Origin: Nitrosomonadales bacterium
GTDB lineage: Bacteria > Pseudomonadota > Gammaproteobacteria > Burkholderiales > SG8-39
Length of the DNA: 51,426 nt
Direction: 5' to 3'
Assembly (NCBI GenBank): GCA_005240145.1
Contig: SBAS01000010.1
Span: forward strand, 1-51,426
Positions 18,606 through 27,035 of this stretch are shown in pieces (within the stretch, counting starts at the first letter, position 1; each line of letters starts with the position of its first letter). The notes under the pieces are model-generated. The model saw only the letters and a program-made list of their open reading frames with translations. It was not told the DNA's origin and did not search any database. The position numbers and the translations under genes are program-made.

Positions 18606-19504
18606 CAGTGTTTTTCCATGACGCGCAGAAAAACTTCTTCCAGGTCCGGCGGTTCAAGTTCCAGTTCCCAGATCTTCACGCCGGTCTCGCGCAGCCGGTG
18701 CAGCACCTGCTCGAGCGCGGCGTAGTCGCGCAGGCGCAGCGCAAAGCGCGCGCCCTCGGCGCAGAGCAGTTCCGCCTCGAGTCCCTCGGGCAATGCCTCG
18801 CGGTCAAGGCGCAACCTGAGCACCAGGCCGGAGAAGGTCTCGAGCAGATTGCGCGTCGAGTCGAGCGCCACGAGTTTTCCGCCCTTGAGCATGGCGATGC
18901 GGTCGCACAGTTCCTCCGCCTCTTCGAGGTAATGCGTGGTGAGCACGATGGTGTGGCCGTCGCGGTTCAGGCGCCGGATGAACTGCCACAGTCCCTGGCG
19001 CAGTTCAACGTCCACGCCCGCGGTCGGCTCATCCAGCACGATCACCGGCGGGCGGTGCACGAGGGCCTGGGCGACCAGTACGCGGCGTTTCATGCCGCCC
19101 GAGAGCGTGCGCATGTTGGCGTCGGCCTTGGCGCCGAGGTCGAGGTGATCGATGACCTCGTCGATCCAGGCGTTATTGTTGCGCAGCCCGAAATAGCCGG
19201 ACTGGATGCGCAGCGTTTCGCGCACCGTGAAAAACGGGTCGAACACCAGCTCCTGCGGCACCACGCCGAGCAGGCGCCGCGCCCGGCGGTAATCCTTGAT
19301 CACGTCCGCGCCCATCACGCGCACCGTGCCTGCGCTCGCGCGCGTGAGGCCGGCGATGATGCTGATGAGGGTCGTCTTGCCGGCGCCGTTGGGCCCCAGC
19401 AGCCCGAAGAACTCGCCTTCGGCCACGCCGAGGCTCACCCCGGCGAGCGCTTGCAGCGCGCCGTAGCGCTTCTCGACGTTCAGGGCTTCAATGGCAAATG
19501 TCAT
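18605..19504 (-). CDS. ABC-2-type exporter ATPase (YadG-like)
   Basis: 299 aa. Walker [11 protein letters not shown]-loop VPQELVFD, signature LSGGMKRRV, Walker B VIVLDEPTAGVD and the H-loop TTHYLEE are all intact, followed by a C-terminal domain typical of the DrrA/YadG class. The ATG at 19504 was preferred over one 42 bp upstream because the fold begins right after it (MTFAIEALNVEKRYG). Pairs with the permease just downstream. Confidence 0.9.
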   Translation of the reverse strand: MTFAIEALNVEKRYGALQALAGVSLGVAEGEFFGLLGPNGAGKTTLISIIAGLTRASAGTVRVMGADVIKDYRRARRLLGVVPQELVFDPFFTVRETLRIQSGYFGLRNNNAWIDEVIDHLDLGAKADANMRTLSGGMKRRVLVAQALVHRPPVIVLDEPTAGVDVELRQGLWQFIRRLNRDGHTIVLTTHYLEEAEELCDRIAMLKGGKLVALDSTRNLLETFSGLVLRLRLDREALPEGLEAELLCAEGARFALRLRDYAALEQVLHRLRETGVKIWELELEPPDLEEVFLRVMEKH

Positions 19505-19567
19505 GGCGGCATGCCCGCGACAGCGTGCGGCGCATGTTCCGAACACACGCTCGCGCGGGCGTTCAGT

Positions 19568-19867
19568 TCAGTGGTGGGCGGAGGCCGGAGCGGCGGGCAG
19601 CAGTTCGGCCACGCCGTACAGGCTGGCGATGGCGGTCAGGCCTTGCGGGAGGTTGGCGAAGGACAGGCTGCGGCTGTGCTGCTTGGCTTCGCGCAGCCAG
19701 GCCAGCAGCAACGCGAGCGCGGATGAATCCAGTTCGCCCACTTCTGCCAGATCGACGGTGCGCACACCCTCGTCAATCGCCGCGTTGCCTTCGCGCAAAA
19801 TCGTAGCGACATTTGCCAGCGTCAGCGCGCCGCTCACAACCATGCGCTCGCCTTCGCGCCGGATCAT
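19568..19867 (-). CDS. mlaB: STAS-domain protein MlaB
   Basis: 99 aa single STAS domain (VSGALTLANVATILREG, VDLAEVGELDSSALALLLAW). MlaB binds the MlaF ATPase and is needed for activity of the MlaFEDB phospholipid transporter. ATG at 19867 overlaps the mlaC stop by 4 bp. Confidence 0.88.
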   Translation of the reverse strand: MIRREGERMVVSGALTLANVATILREGNAAIDEGVRTVDLAEVGELDSSALALLLAWLREAKQHSRSLSFANLPQGLTAIASLYGVAELLPAAPASAHH

Positions 19868-20511
19868 TTTTTCGGCGCTCCCGCGACCGCAGGCTGCGCC
19901 TGCGGGTTGTTCTTGGCGTTGAGGGTTTTGATCAGGCCCTCGATGCCGCTGGCGCGGATCTGGTTGTCGAACTCTGTGCGGTAGTTGGCCACCAGGCTGA
20001 TGCCGCCGACGCGCACGTCCCAGACCTTCCAGCCGCCGGGCCGCTTCTCCATGTCGTAATCGATCGTCACGGGCTGGTCGCCCGACTGGACGATGCGCAC
20101 GTTCACCGTGACATCGGTGTCGGTAGGCTTGGCGCGCAAGGGGCGGAAATCGAATTTCTGGTTGCTGTAGGAGGCGAGCGCACTGGAGTAGGTGCGCACC
20201 AGCAGGGTCCTGAATTCATCCGTGAGACGCGCTTTCTGCTCGGCGCTGGCCTTGTCCCAGTTGCGGCCCACCGCGCTGGAGGTCATCGCCTGGAAATTGA
20301 AATGCGGCAGAACCTTGGCCTCGATGAGGGCGATCAGCTTCCTGCGGTCGCCCTTCTGGATGTCCTTGTCCTTCTGGATCAGGTCCACGACCTCGAGGGT
20401 CACGTTCTTCACCAGCACGTCCGGCGCCATTTCCTGGGCGCGCGCGCTCCCGGCCACAACGATGGCCGCCGCCGCGGCCGCCGCAGCGAGCCGGACAAAC
20501 CTCGGGAACAT
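19864..20511 (-). CDS. mlaC: MlaC, periplasmic phospholipid carrier
   Basis: 215 aa. A signal peptide (Ala-rich core ending GSARAQ) leads to the Tol-tolerance/MlaC fold with FNFQAMTSSAVGRNWDKAS, EFRTLLVRTYSSALASY and the late W-K-V-W-D-V-R-V-G-G-I-S-L. It shuttles phospholipid between the outer-membrane MlaA and inner-membrane MlaFEDB. It lies 2 bp after mlaA. Confidence 0.93.
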   Translation of the reverse strand: MFPRFVRLAAAAAAAAIVVAGSARAQEMAPDVLVKNVTLEVVDLIQKDKDIQKGDRRKLIALIEAKVLPHFNFQAMTSSAVGRNWDKASAEQKARLTDEFRTLLVRTYSSALASYSNQKFDFRPLRAKPTDTDVTVNVRIVQSGDQPVTIDYDMEKRPGGWKVWDVRVGGISLVANYRTEFDNQIRASGIEGLIKTLNAKNNPQAQPAVAGAPKK

Positions 20512-20513
20512 GC

Positions 20514-21374
20514 CTAGCCTCCGGAACTGGAGGCGAAGGAGGCCGGCTGCTCGAGCAGGCGCACCCCCGCTTCCATCGCCGCCGGATCGGGGCGCGCGGC
20601 AGCCTGCGGTGCGGGCTGCGCCGCGGGCGGCGTGGGCTCGATCATCTCGGCGCGCGGTACTTCGCGCGCGGCGCGCGGCGGATTGCCGTCGTAAACCAGG
20701 CTGCGGCGGCGCTGCAGATAAGCGTCGCGCTGAAACACGTACTTGTCGAGGGCGGCTTCCTCCAGGATGCGGCTCGCATCGAGCAGGTCGGCGCGCTTGC
20801 CGGTGGCGCGCAGTATGCTCATGGCATTGCGCACGCTAACCGGTTCGTGCTGCAGCACCGGGTCGAGGCTGACGTCGAAGACCAGGCCAGCACTGTCGCG
20901 CACGCTGCTCGAGCCCAGCAACGGCCAGACGATGTAGGCGCCGTCGGCGACGCCCCAGCGGCCGAAGGTCTGGCCGAAATCCTCGTCGTGCTTTTCCAGG
21001 CCGATTTCGCTCGCGACGTCGATCAGGCCAAACAGGCCGATGGTTGAATTGAAAGCGAAACGCGCCCAGTCGGTAACGGTATCGGCGGGCTTGCCTTGCA
21101 ACAGGTTATTGGCGCCGATCCACAGGTCCGCGATATTTGCGAAGAAATTGCGCACCGCGCTGCGCACCGGGCTGGGCAGCACGCTGCGGTAGGCGGTCGC
21201 CACCGGCTTGCCGATCATCTGGTCGAAGCCGTCGTTGAAAGAATACATCGCGCGGTTGAAGCCTTCGGCCGGATCGCGGCTGTCGCCGCCGGTCGTGGCG
21301 CAGCCTACCGCCCCCGCGAGGAGCAGCACCAGAAGGACGTTCCGCACAATCCGCACAATCCGCATCATCGTCAC
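20514..21374 (-). CDS. mlaA: MlaA (VacJ) outer-membrane lipoprotein
   Basis: 286 aa. The lipobox AGAVGC follows a hydrophobic signal. Core motifs are DPAEGFNRAMYSFND, LPSPVRSAVRNFFANI and FGRWGVADGAYIVWPLLGSSSVRDS. A Pro/Ala-rich C-terminal tail is added. MlaA removes misplaced outer-leaflet phospholipid. In this operon it lies between mlaD and mlaC, whereas in E. coli it is elsewhere. GTG at 21374 overlaps the mlaD stop; ATGs at 21368 and 21365 are alternatives. Confidence 0.93.
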   Translation of the reverse strand: MTMMRIVRIVRNVLLVLLLAGAVGCATTGGDSRDPAEGFNRAMYSFNDGFDQMIGKPVATAYRSVLPSPVRSAVRNFFANIADLWIGANNLLQGKPADTVTDWARFAFNSTIGLFGLIDVASEIGLEKHDEDFGQTFGRWGVADGAYIVWPLLGSSSVRDSAGLVFDVSLDPVLQHEPVSVRNAMSILRATGKRADLLDASRILEEAALDKYVFQRDAYLQRRRSLVYDGNPPRAAREVPRAEMIEPTPPAAQPAPQAAARPDPAAMEAGVRLLEQPASFASSSGG

Positions 21375-21853
21375 TTGCCGTCCTTGCTCTCGACTTTGTT
21401 CTCAGCCGCCTTGTTGAACAGGAACTGGCTGATCAGGTTCTCCAGCACCACAGCCGATTGCGTCAGCCGCAACCGGTCACCCTGCTTTAGCATCACCCCG
21501 TCCCCACCCGCCTCCAGCCCGACGTACTGCTCGCCGAGCAGACCCGAAGTGAGAATCTTCGCCGAAGTATCGCGCGGAAACCGGTAATGCGCGTCGACAT
21601 TAAACGTGACGATGGCCTCGTAGCTCTCGTTGTCGAATGTGACATTCGACACACGCCCTACCACAACCCCCGCGCTCTTGATCGGTGCCCGAACCTTCAG
21701 CCCGCCAATGTTAGCAAACTTGGCCTGGACCTGATACGTCTCGGCGGTCGAAAAGGAGGCCAGATTGCCCACCTTGAGAGCAAGAAACAACAGTCCGGCA
21801 AAGCCGGCGGCGACGAAGGCGCCGACCCAGATGTCGATGGTGGAGCGTTTCAT
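21371..21853 (-). CDS. mlaD: MlaD, MCE-domain subunit
   Basis: 160 aa. One N-terminal membrane anchor (WVGAFVAAGFAGLLFLALKVG) is followed by an MCE domain with the hallmark VQAKFANIGGLKVRAPIKSAGVVVGRV and SGLLGEQYVGLEAGG. It forms the hexameric periplasmic ring of the Mla transporter. It overlaps mlaE by 4 bp. Confidence 0.94.
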   Translation of the reverse strand: MKRSTIDIWVGAFVAAGFAGLLFLALKVGNLASFSTAETYQVQAKFANIGGLKVRAPIKSAGVVVGRVSNVTFDNESYEAIVTFNVDAHYRFPRDTSAKILTSGLLGEQYVGLEAGGDGVMLKQGDRLRLTQSAVVLENLISQFLFNKAAENKVESKDGK

Positions 21854-22671
21854 TTCCCATTTCCTCCGGTAAACATGAGCGCCGTAAGCACGAAATCGAG
21901 GGCGAGGATGGCCAGCGAGGAGGTCACCACGGTTCGGGTCGTCGCCCCTGACACCCCTTCCGCCGTGGGAGGGGCATCATAGCCCTCGAACACGGCGATC
22001 CAGGTCACCGCGACGCCGAACACCAGGCTCTTGATGACCCCGTTGAGGATGTCCTCGCGCACATCCACGGATGCCTGCATCTGGGACCAGAACGCCCCCT
22101 CCTCGACGCCGATCAGCTTCACCCCGACCAGATAGCCGCCGAAAATGCCCATCGCCGAGAACAGGCCCGCCAGCAGAGGCATCGAAATCACGCCCGCCCA
22201 GAAGCGCGGCGCGACGACGCGCGCAATCGGATCGACGGCCATCATTTCCATGGCCGCAATCTGCTCGGTCGCTTTCATGAGGCCGATTTCGGCAGTGATC
22301 GCCGATCCGGCCCGGCTCGCGAACAGCAGCCCGGCGATCACCGGGCCGAGCTCGCGCACCAGCGACAGCGCGACGAGGACGCCGAGCGCCTCGCTCGAAC
22401 CATAGCGTTGCAGCGTTTCGTAGCCCTGCAGGGCGAGCACCATGCCGACGAACAGGCCCGACACCAGAATGATGACCATCGAGAGCACGCCCGCGAAATA
22501 AATCTCGCGAATCGTCAGGTGGAAGCGCCGCAGCGCGGTGCCCGAGTGCAGCAGCATGTAGGCGAAAAAGCGCGCCGCGAAGCCGAGGCGCCAGATTTTC
22601 GCGCCGGCGCCGCGGCCGAGGCGCTCGAGGCCCTGCAGCAGGCCGGCCAGCACGCCACTGCGCTCAACCAC
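21850..22671 (-). CDS. mlaE: MlaE, phospholipid ABC transporter permease
   Basis: 273 aa. Membrane helices and the MlaE-family motifs are clear: GLFVGMVLALQGYETLQRYG, ELGPVIAGLLFASRAGSAITAEIG and EQIAAMEMMAVDPI. The start used is GTG at 22671, overlapping mlaF by 8 bp. It forms the membrane core of MlaFEDB with MlaD and MlaF. Confidence 0.94.
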   Translation of the reverse strand: MVERSGVLAGLLQGLERLGRGAGAKIWRLGFAARFFAYMLLHSGTALRRFHLTIREIYFAGVLSMVIILVSGLFVGMVLALQGYETLQRYGSSEALGVLVALSLVRELGPVIAGLLFASRAGSAITAEIGLMKATEQIAAMEMMAVDPIARVVAPRFWAGVISMPLLAGLFSAMGIFGGYLVGVKLIGVEEGAFWSQMQASVDVREDILNGVIKSLVFGVAVTWIAVFEGYDAPPTAEGVSGATTRTVVTSSLAILALDFVLTALMFTGGNGK

Positions 22672-23509
22672 CGGCAGCCTCCGCCACCAGGAGGGAAGAC
22701 AGGGCCCCTCCGCCGTCTATATCCGCCTCGTAGTCTGGCGCCGGGTAATGAAACGGGATCGGACCGTCGGGTTCGCCGCGCACGAACTGGCTCACGAACG
22801 GTTCCCCGGAGCGCCGCAATTCGTCCGGCGTGCCTTCGCCCACGATCTTTCCCGCGGAAACGAAATAGACGTAGTCGACGATGCTGAAACACTCCTCGAC
22901 GTCGTGGCTGACGACGATTGAAGTCTGTCCCAGCGAGTCGTTGAGGGTGCGGATCAGCCGCGCGATCACGCCCAGCGAGATCGGATCGAGGCCGGTGAAG
23001 GGTTCATCGTAGAGCATGAGGCGCGGATCGAGCGCCACCGCGCGCGCCAGCGCCACGCGCCGCGCCATGCCACCGGAGAGTTCCGCAGGCATCATCTGCG
23101 CGGCACCGCGCAAGCCGACCGCTTCGAGCTTCATCATGACCAGATCGCTGATGAGGTCGGGAGGCAGGTCGGTATGCTCGCGCATCTGGAAAGCGACGTT
23201 GTCAAACACCGTCATGTCGGTAAACAGGGCGCCGAACTGGAACAACATGCCCATTTTCCGGCGCAGGGCGAAGATGCCCTTGCTGTCGAGCGTGCTCACC
23301 GGCTCGCCCAGTACGCGCACGCTGCCGCCGCCAGCCTTGAGCCAGCCGGCGATGATTCGCAGCAGCGTCGTCTTGCCGCAGCCCGACTGGCCCATGATCC
23401 CCACCACGCTGCCCGGCTCGATGCGCAGGCTCACGCCATGCAGCACCGGCCGAGCGGCGGCATAGCCGAACGAAACTCGGTCGATCTCGACGATGGGGGC
23501 GGTGGCCAA
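22664..23509 (-). CDS. mlaF: MlaF, phospholipid ABC transporter ATPase
   Basis: 281 aa. Walker A GQSGCGKTT, signature ELSGGMARRVALARA, Walker B LMLYDEPFTGLDP and the switch His in VVSHDVEE are intact. The start is TTG at 23509: an in-frame TGA lies two codons upstream and no other start precedes the conserved N-terminus. It heads the long minus-strand run mla-ibaG-murA-his. The 45-bp gap to the divergent ABC ATPase gene must hold its promoter. Confidence 0.94.
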   Translation of the reverse strand: MATAPIVEIDRVSFGYAAARPVLHGVSLRIEPGSVVGIMGQSGCGKTTLLRIIAGWLKAGGGSVRVLGEPVSTLDSKGIFALRRKMGMLFQFGALFTDMTVFDNVAFQMREHTDLPPDLISDLVMMKLEAVGLRGAAQMMPAELSGGMARRVALARAVALDPRLMLYDEPFTGLDPISLGVIARLIRTLNDSLGQTSIVVSHDVEECFSIVDYVYFVSAGKIVGEGTPDELRRSGEPFVSQFVRGEPDGPIPFHYPAPDYEADIDGGGALSSLLVAEAAGG

Positions 23510-23539
23510 GGCTCAATGCATGCAACGGGAGGGGAGGAT

Positions 23540-23545
23540 TATAGT
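23540..23545 (+). promoter_or_regulatory. candidate -10 element (TATAGT) for the 23555 gene
   Basis: TATAGT lies 9 bases before the ATG at 23555. A transcript started here would have almost no leader, and no usable Shine-Dalgarno sits between. No good -35 is seen. Confidence 0.4.
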
Positions 23546-23554
23546 ATCGCCCGA

Positions 23555-24322
23555 ATGGTTTACGCCCGCATGCCCGCCGCTGCGACCTCCGCCGCCTTTC
23601 GCGCCGAGGGTCTCGTCAAGCGCTTCGGCGCGCGCCGGGCCCTCGACGGCGTGAGCATGGAGGTCGCGCCCGGCACTGCGAACGGCCTTGTCGGTGCCAA
23701 CGGCGCGGGCAAGACCACGTTCATCAAATGCGCGCTCGATCTGTGCGCCGCCGACGCCGGTCGCGTCGAAATCTTCGGCCGCGACAGCCGGGAGGCCGAG
23801 GCGCGCGCGCGTCTCGCCTACCTGCCAGAGCGCTTCGTGCCGCCCTACTATCTGCTCGGCCGCGAGTTTCTCGCCATGACGCTCGCGCTCGCCGGCGCGA
23901 GCTTCGAGCGCGCGAGCGCCGATGTGCTCGCCGCGGAGCTCGAGCTCGAGCCGCAGGCGCTCGATCGCCCGGTGCGGCAACTGTCCAAAGGCATGACCCA
24001 GAAGCTCGGCCTGGCCGCCTGTTTTCTGCTGCCGCGGGACCTTTACGTGCTGGATGAGCCGATGAGCGGGCTCGATCCGGCCGGCCGGGTTGCAGTGAAG
24101 GCGGTTCTGGGGCGATTGCAGCGCGCGGGCTGCGCGCTGCTCTTTACTTCGCACGTGCTCAGCGATGTCGAGGAATTGTGCTCGATGCTGACCGTGCTCG
24201 AGCGCGGCACGGTGCGCTTCCGCGGCGCGCCCGCGGCGCTGTGCCGGCAGTTCGGCGAGACCAACCTGGAACTCGCCTTCCTCAGATGCATTCGCACCGA
24301 TGCCGCTGCGCTCAGCGCCTGA
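23555..24322 (+). CDS. ABC transporter ATPase of the pilin-associated locus
   Basis: 255 aa. Walker A GANGAGKTT, a signature degenerate in its first residues (QLSKGMTQKLGLA), Walker B LYVLDEPMSGLDP and H-loop FTSHVLSD are present, as in ABC-2-type exporters. No permease is adjacent; the likely partner is the permease at 31360-32160, seven kb away within the same locus. The ATG at 23555 lacks a ribosome site; an alternative is at 23570. Its 3' end overlaps the response regulator by 23 bp, so the two are probably one transcript. Cargo unknown. Confidence 0.82.
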   Translation: MVYARMPAAATSAAFRAEGLVKRFGARRALDGVSMEVAPGTANGLVGANGAGKTTFIKCALDLCAADAGRVEIFGRDSREAEARARLAYLPERFVPPYYLLGREFLAMTLALAGASFERASADVLAAELELEPQALDRPVRQLSKGMTQKLGLAACFLLPRDLYVLDEPMSGLDPAGRVAVKAVLGRLQRAGCALLFTSHVLSDVEELCSMLTVLERGTVRFRGAPAALCRQFGETNLELAFLRCIRTDAAALSA

Positions 24323-25727
24323 AGGCCGTCCCCGGCTCCTCGTCGTCGACGACGATGCGCTGATCGCCGATACGCTGGCGTTCGCGCTGGGCGCCGAATT
24401 CGAAGTGCACGCCTGCGAATCGCGCCTGCACGCGATCGAACTGCTGCGCCAGCTGCCCGAGCCGCCGCAGCTCGCGCTGGTGGACCTGGGACTGCCGCCG
24501 AAGCCGCACGCGCCGGACGAGGGCTTCAAGCTGATCGCCGACCTGCTCGCGCACTCGCCCGGGATGCGCATCTTCGTGCTCTCGGGCCAGAACGACGCCG
24601 CCCACGCCCGCCACGCCCGGGCCCTGGGCGCGGCCGAATTCGTCGCCAAGCCATGCGATCCAGCCGCGCTGAAGAAGATTCTGGCGCGCGCGCTCGCGGT
24701 GCGCGATGCCGAACTGAGCCACGCAGGCGGCGCGCAGGAGCTGATCGGGCAGAGCCCGGCGCTCATGAAGCTGAAGAGCCAGCTGGCGCAGTTCGCCGAC
24801 TCGCCCTACCCGGTGCTGATCGAGGGCGAATCCGGCAGCGGCAAGGAACTCGTCGCGCGCAGCCTGCACGGGCTCTCTGCACGCTCGGACAAGCCGTACT
24901 TCGCGCTCAATTGCGCGGCGATCGCGCCCACGCTGGTCGAACCGACGCTGTTCGGCTACGCCAAGGGCGCATTCACCGGTGCGGTCGCCAACAAGACGGG
25001 CTATTTCGAGGACGCGAGCGACGGCACGCTGTTCCTCGACGAAATCGGCGAGTTGCCCCTCGAGATGCAGGCGAAACTGCTGCGCGTGCTCGAGAACGGC
25101 GAATACCAGCGCGTCGGCGAAACCAGCAGCCACGTGTCGCGCGCCCGCATCATAGCGGCGAGCAACCGCGACCTGCGCCAGGAGGTCCGCAACGGCGCGT
25201 TCCGCGCCGACCTCTACCACCGCCTCTCGGTGTTCACGCTCGGCGTGCCGCCGCTGCGCGACATGGAAAGCGACAAGCTCCTGTTGCTGGAGCATTTCCG
25301 GCGCTGCTACGCCGAGCAGTCCGCGGTGCAGCCGTTCTCGCTCGACGATGCCGCCGAGCGGCGCTGGCTCGCCTACCCTTTCCCCGGCAACGTGCGCGAA
25401 CTGCGCAACATCGTCATCCGGCTTACCACCAAGCACGCCGGCCGCCGCCTGGGCAGCGCAGATCTTGAGCCCGAGTTCGACCTCGCTTCCGACGCGCAGC
25501 GCGAGCCGCCTCCCGGGGACGGCGACGTCATCGAGCAGGCGTTGCGCCACCTCGAGCGCAGCCGCGGCGTGCGCCTGGATGAAATGCTGCAGTCCCTCGA
25601 GCGCGGCTACATCGAAGCCGCGCTCAAGCTCACGCGCGGCAATGTCAGCCAGGCCGCCAAGCTGCTCGGCGTCAATCGCACCACGCTCTACAGCCGCATG
25701 AACCAGCCCGAAGCAAAGGACCATTAG
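24300..25727 (+). CDS. sigma54-dependent response regulator
   Basis: 475 aa. Receiver domain (11-125) with acidic pocket DDD 17-19, phospho-acceptor D62 (ALVDLGLP) and K117. AAA+ activator domain with Walker A GESGSGKE 176-183, the sigma54-contact loop GAFTGA 223-228, and Walker B LFLDEIG 244-250. A Fis-type helix-turn-helix (RGNVSQAAKLLGVNRTTLYSRM) ends it. The architecture matches the PrsR-type regulators known from exosortase loci. A fitting kinase (29573-31315) and a sigma54 promoter (32994-33010) lie in the same locus, so it probably activates the prepilin there. Confidence 0.92.
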   Translation: MPLRSAPEGRPRLLVVDDDALIADTLAFALGAEFEVHACESRLHAIELLRQLPEPPQLALVDLGLPPKPHAPDEGFKLIADLLAHSPGMRIFVLSGQNDAAHARHARALGAAEFVAKPCDPAALKKILARALAVRDAELSHAGGAQELIGQSPALMKLKSQLAQFADSPYPVLIEGESGSGKELVARSLHGLSARSDKPYFALNCAAIAPTLVEPTLFGYAKGAFTGAVANKTGYFEDASDGTLFLDEIGELPLEMQAKLLRVLENGEYQRVGETSSHVSRARIIAASNRDLRQEVRNGAFRADLYHRLSVFTLGVPPLRDMESDKLLLLEHFRRCYAEQSAVQPFSLDDAAERRWLAYPFPGNVRELRNIVIRLTTKHAGRRLGSADLEPEFDLASDAQREPPPGDGDVIEQALRHLERSRGVRLDEMLQSLERGYIEAALKLTRGNVSQAAKLLGVNRTTLYSRMNQPEAKDH

Positions 25728-25730
25728 CCG

Positions 25731-27035
25731 GTGGCACTGTACCTCGAGCATTTCGGCCTGCAGGAGCCGCCGTTCCGCATCACGCCGCACGCCGATTTCT
25801 TTTTCGACGGCGCCGACCGCGGCGCCACGCTCGAGGGGCTGCAGTACGCGATCCTGCACGACGAAGGCATCGTCAAGGTCAGCGGTGAAATCGGCAGCGG
25901 CAAGACCACGCTGTGCCGCGTGCTCATGGAGCGCCTGCCGCCCGAAGTCGAGACGGTATTCCTCGCCAACCCCTCTTATTCGCGCAGCGAGATCCTGCAC
26001 GCCATCGCCGAGGAGCTTGGCCGGCCCGCCAACGACAATCCCGCCTCCTTCGCGCTGCGCCACCTGCAGGCGCAACTGATCGAGCTCTACGCGAGCGGCA
26101 AGCGGGTGGTGGTGATGATCGACGAGGCGCACGCCATGCCCGAGGACACCCTGGAACAGGTGCGCCTGCTGTCGAACCTCGAAACCAGCCGCCACAAGCT
26201 GCTGCAGATCGTGCTTTTCGGCCAACCCGAGCTGGACGTGGCGCTCGACAAGCCCACCATGCGCCAGCTCAAGGATCGCATCACGCACAGTTTCCGCACC
26301 CGGCCCCTGAAAGTCGACGAGACCGGCAGCTACATCGCGTTTCGCATGCGCGCGGCCGGCTACAAGGGCCGCGAAGTCTTCACGACCGCGGCGATTTCCG
26401 CGATCGCGCGGGCCTCCAGCGGCCTCACCCGGCGCATCAACGTACTGTGCGATAAATCGCTGCTTGCCACCTTCGCCGCCAATACCCACGCGGTGACGCC
26501 GCGCCAGGTGCGCGCGGCCATCGCCGACTCCGAATTCGCCCCCGTCCCGGGCAGCGAAGGCATGACGCGCGAGGCGACGGTCGCGGCAGGTATCACGCTG
26601 GTGGCGGCGGTTTTCGCCGCGGCTGCCGCAGGCAGCGTGCAGGCGCAGGAGCTGGGGCGCTTGTTCTTCACCTCCGAACAACGTGCCGCTCTCGATGCGC
26701 GCCGCAAGGCGCGCATGCCGGACAAGCCGGCCGCCACGCCCGTGACCGAATCGCCGGTGAGCCGCGTCAACGGCGCCGTGCAGCGCGGTGGCGGCAGGTC
26801 GACCGTGTGGGTCAACGGTGAAATGATCCCGGAGGGCGCGCAGGCGGACGGCGCGAGAGTCGCGCCGCGCGGCCCGGGCCCGGGCCGTGTCACCCTCCCG
26901 CTCGGGGAGGGCACGCCGCCGCGCGACCTGCGCGTCGGCGAGGTGCTCGATCGCGGCAGCGGCGAGGTGCGCGATCTGATCGGCGAGGGAGAAATCAGGA
27001 TCGGGCCGCGTCGCGCCGGCAGCGGAAAAAAATGA
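25731..27035 (+). CDS. ExeA/MshM-like AAA ATPase with membrane anchor and periplasmic tail
   Basis: 434 aa. The cytoplasmic AAA domain (1-275) starts YLEHFGLQEPPFRITPHADFFF, with Walker A GEIGSGKTT 52-60 and Walker B VVVMIDEAH 126-134. A hydrophobic segment (about 282-301) ends VQAQ, like a signal sequence, and the tail LGRLFFTSEQRAALDARR then STVWVNGEMIPEG resembles small periplasmic proteins of pilus clusters. The cytoplasmic ATPase, membrane span and periplasmic tail match ExeA, but the tail might be a separate gene fused in frame (internal ATG at 26562). Start GTG at 25731. Overlaps the next gene by ATGA. Confidence 0.83.
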   Translation: MALYLEHFGLQEPPFRITPHADFFFDGADRGATLEGLQYAILHDEGIVKVSGEIGSGKTTLCRVLMERLPPEVETVFLANPSYSRSEILHAIAEELGRPANDNPASFALRHLQAQLIELYASGKRVVVMIDEAHAMPEDTLEQVRLLSNLETSRHKLLQIVLFGQPELDVALDKPTMRQLKDRITHSFRTRPLKVDETGSYIAFRMRAAGYKGREVFTTAAISAIARASSGLTRRINVLCDKSLLATFAANTHAVTPRQVRAAIADSEFAPVPGSEGMTREATVAAGITLVAAVFAAAAAGSVQAQELGRLFFTSEQRAALDARRKARMPDKPAATPVTESPVSRVNGAVQRGGGRSTVWVNGEMIPEGAQADGARVAPRGPGPGRVTLPLGEGTPPRDLRVGEVLDRGSGEVRDLIGEGEIRIGPRRAGSGKK

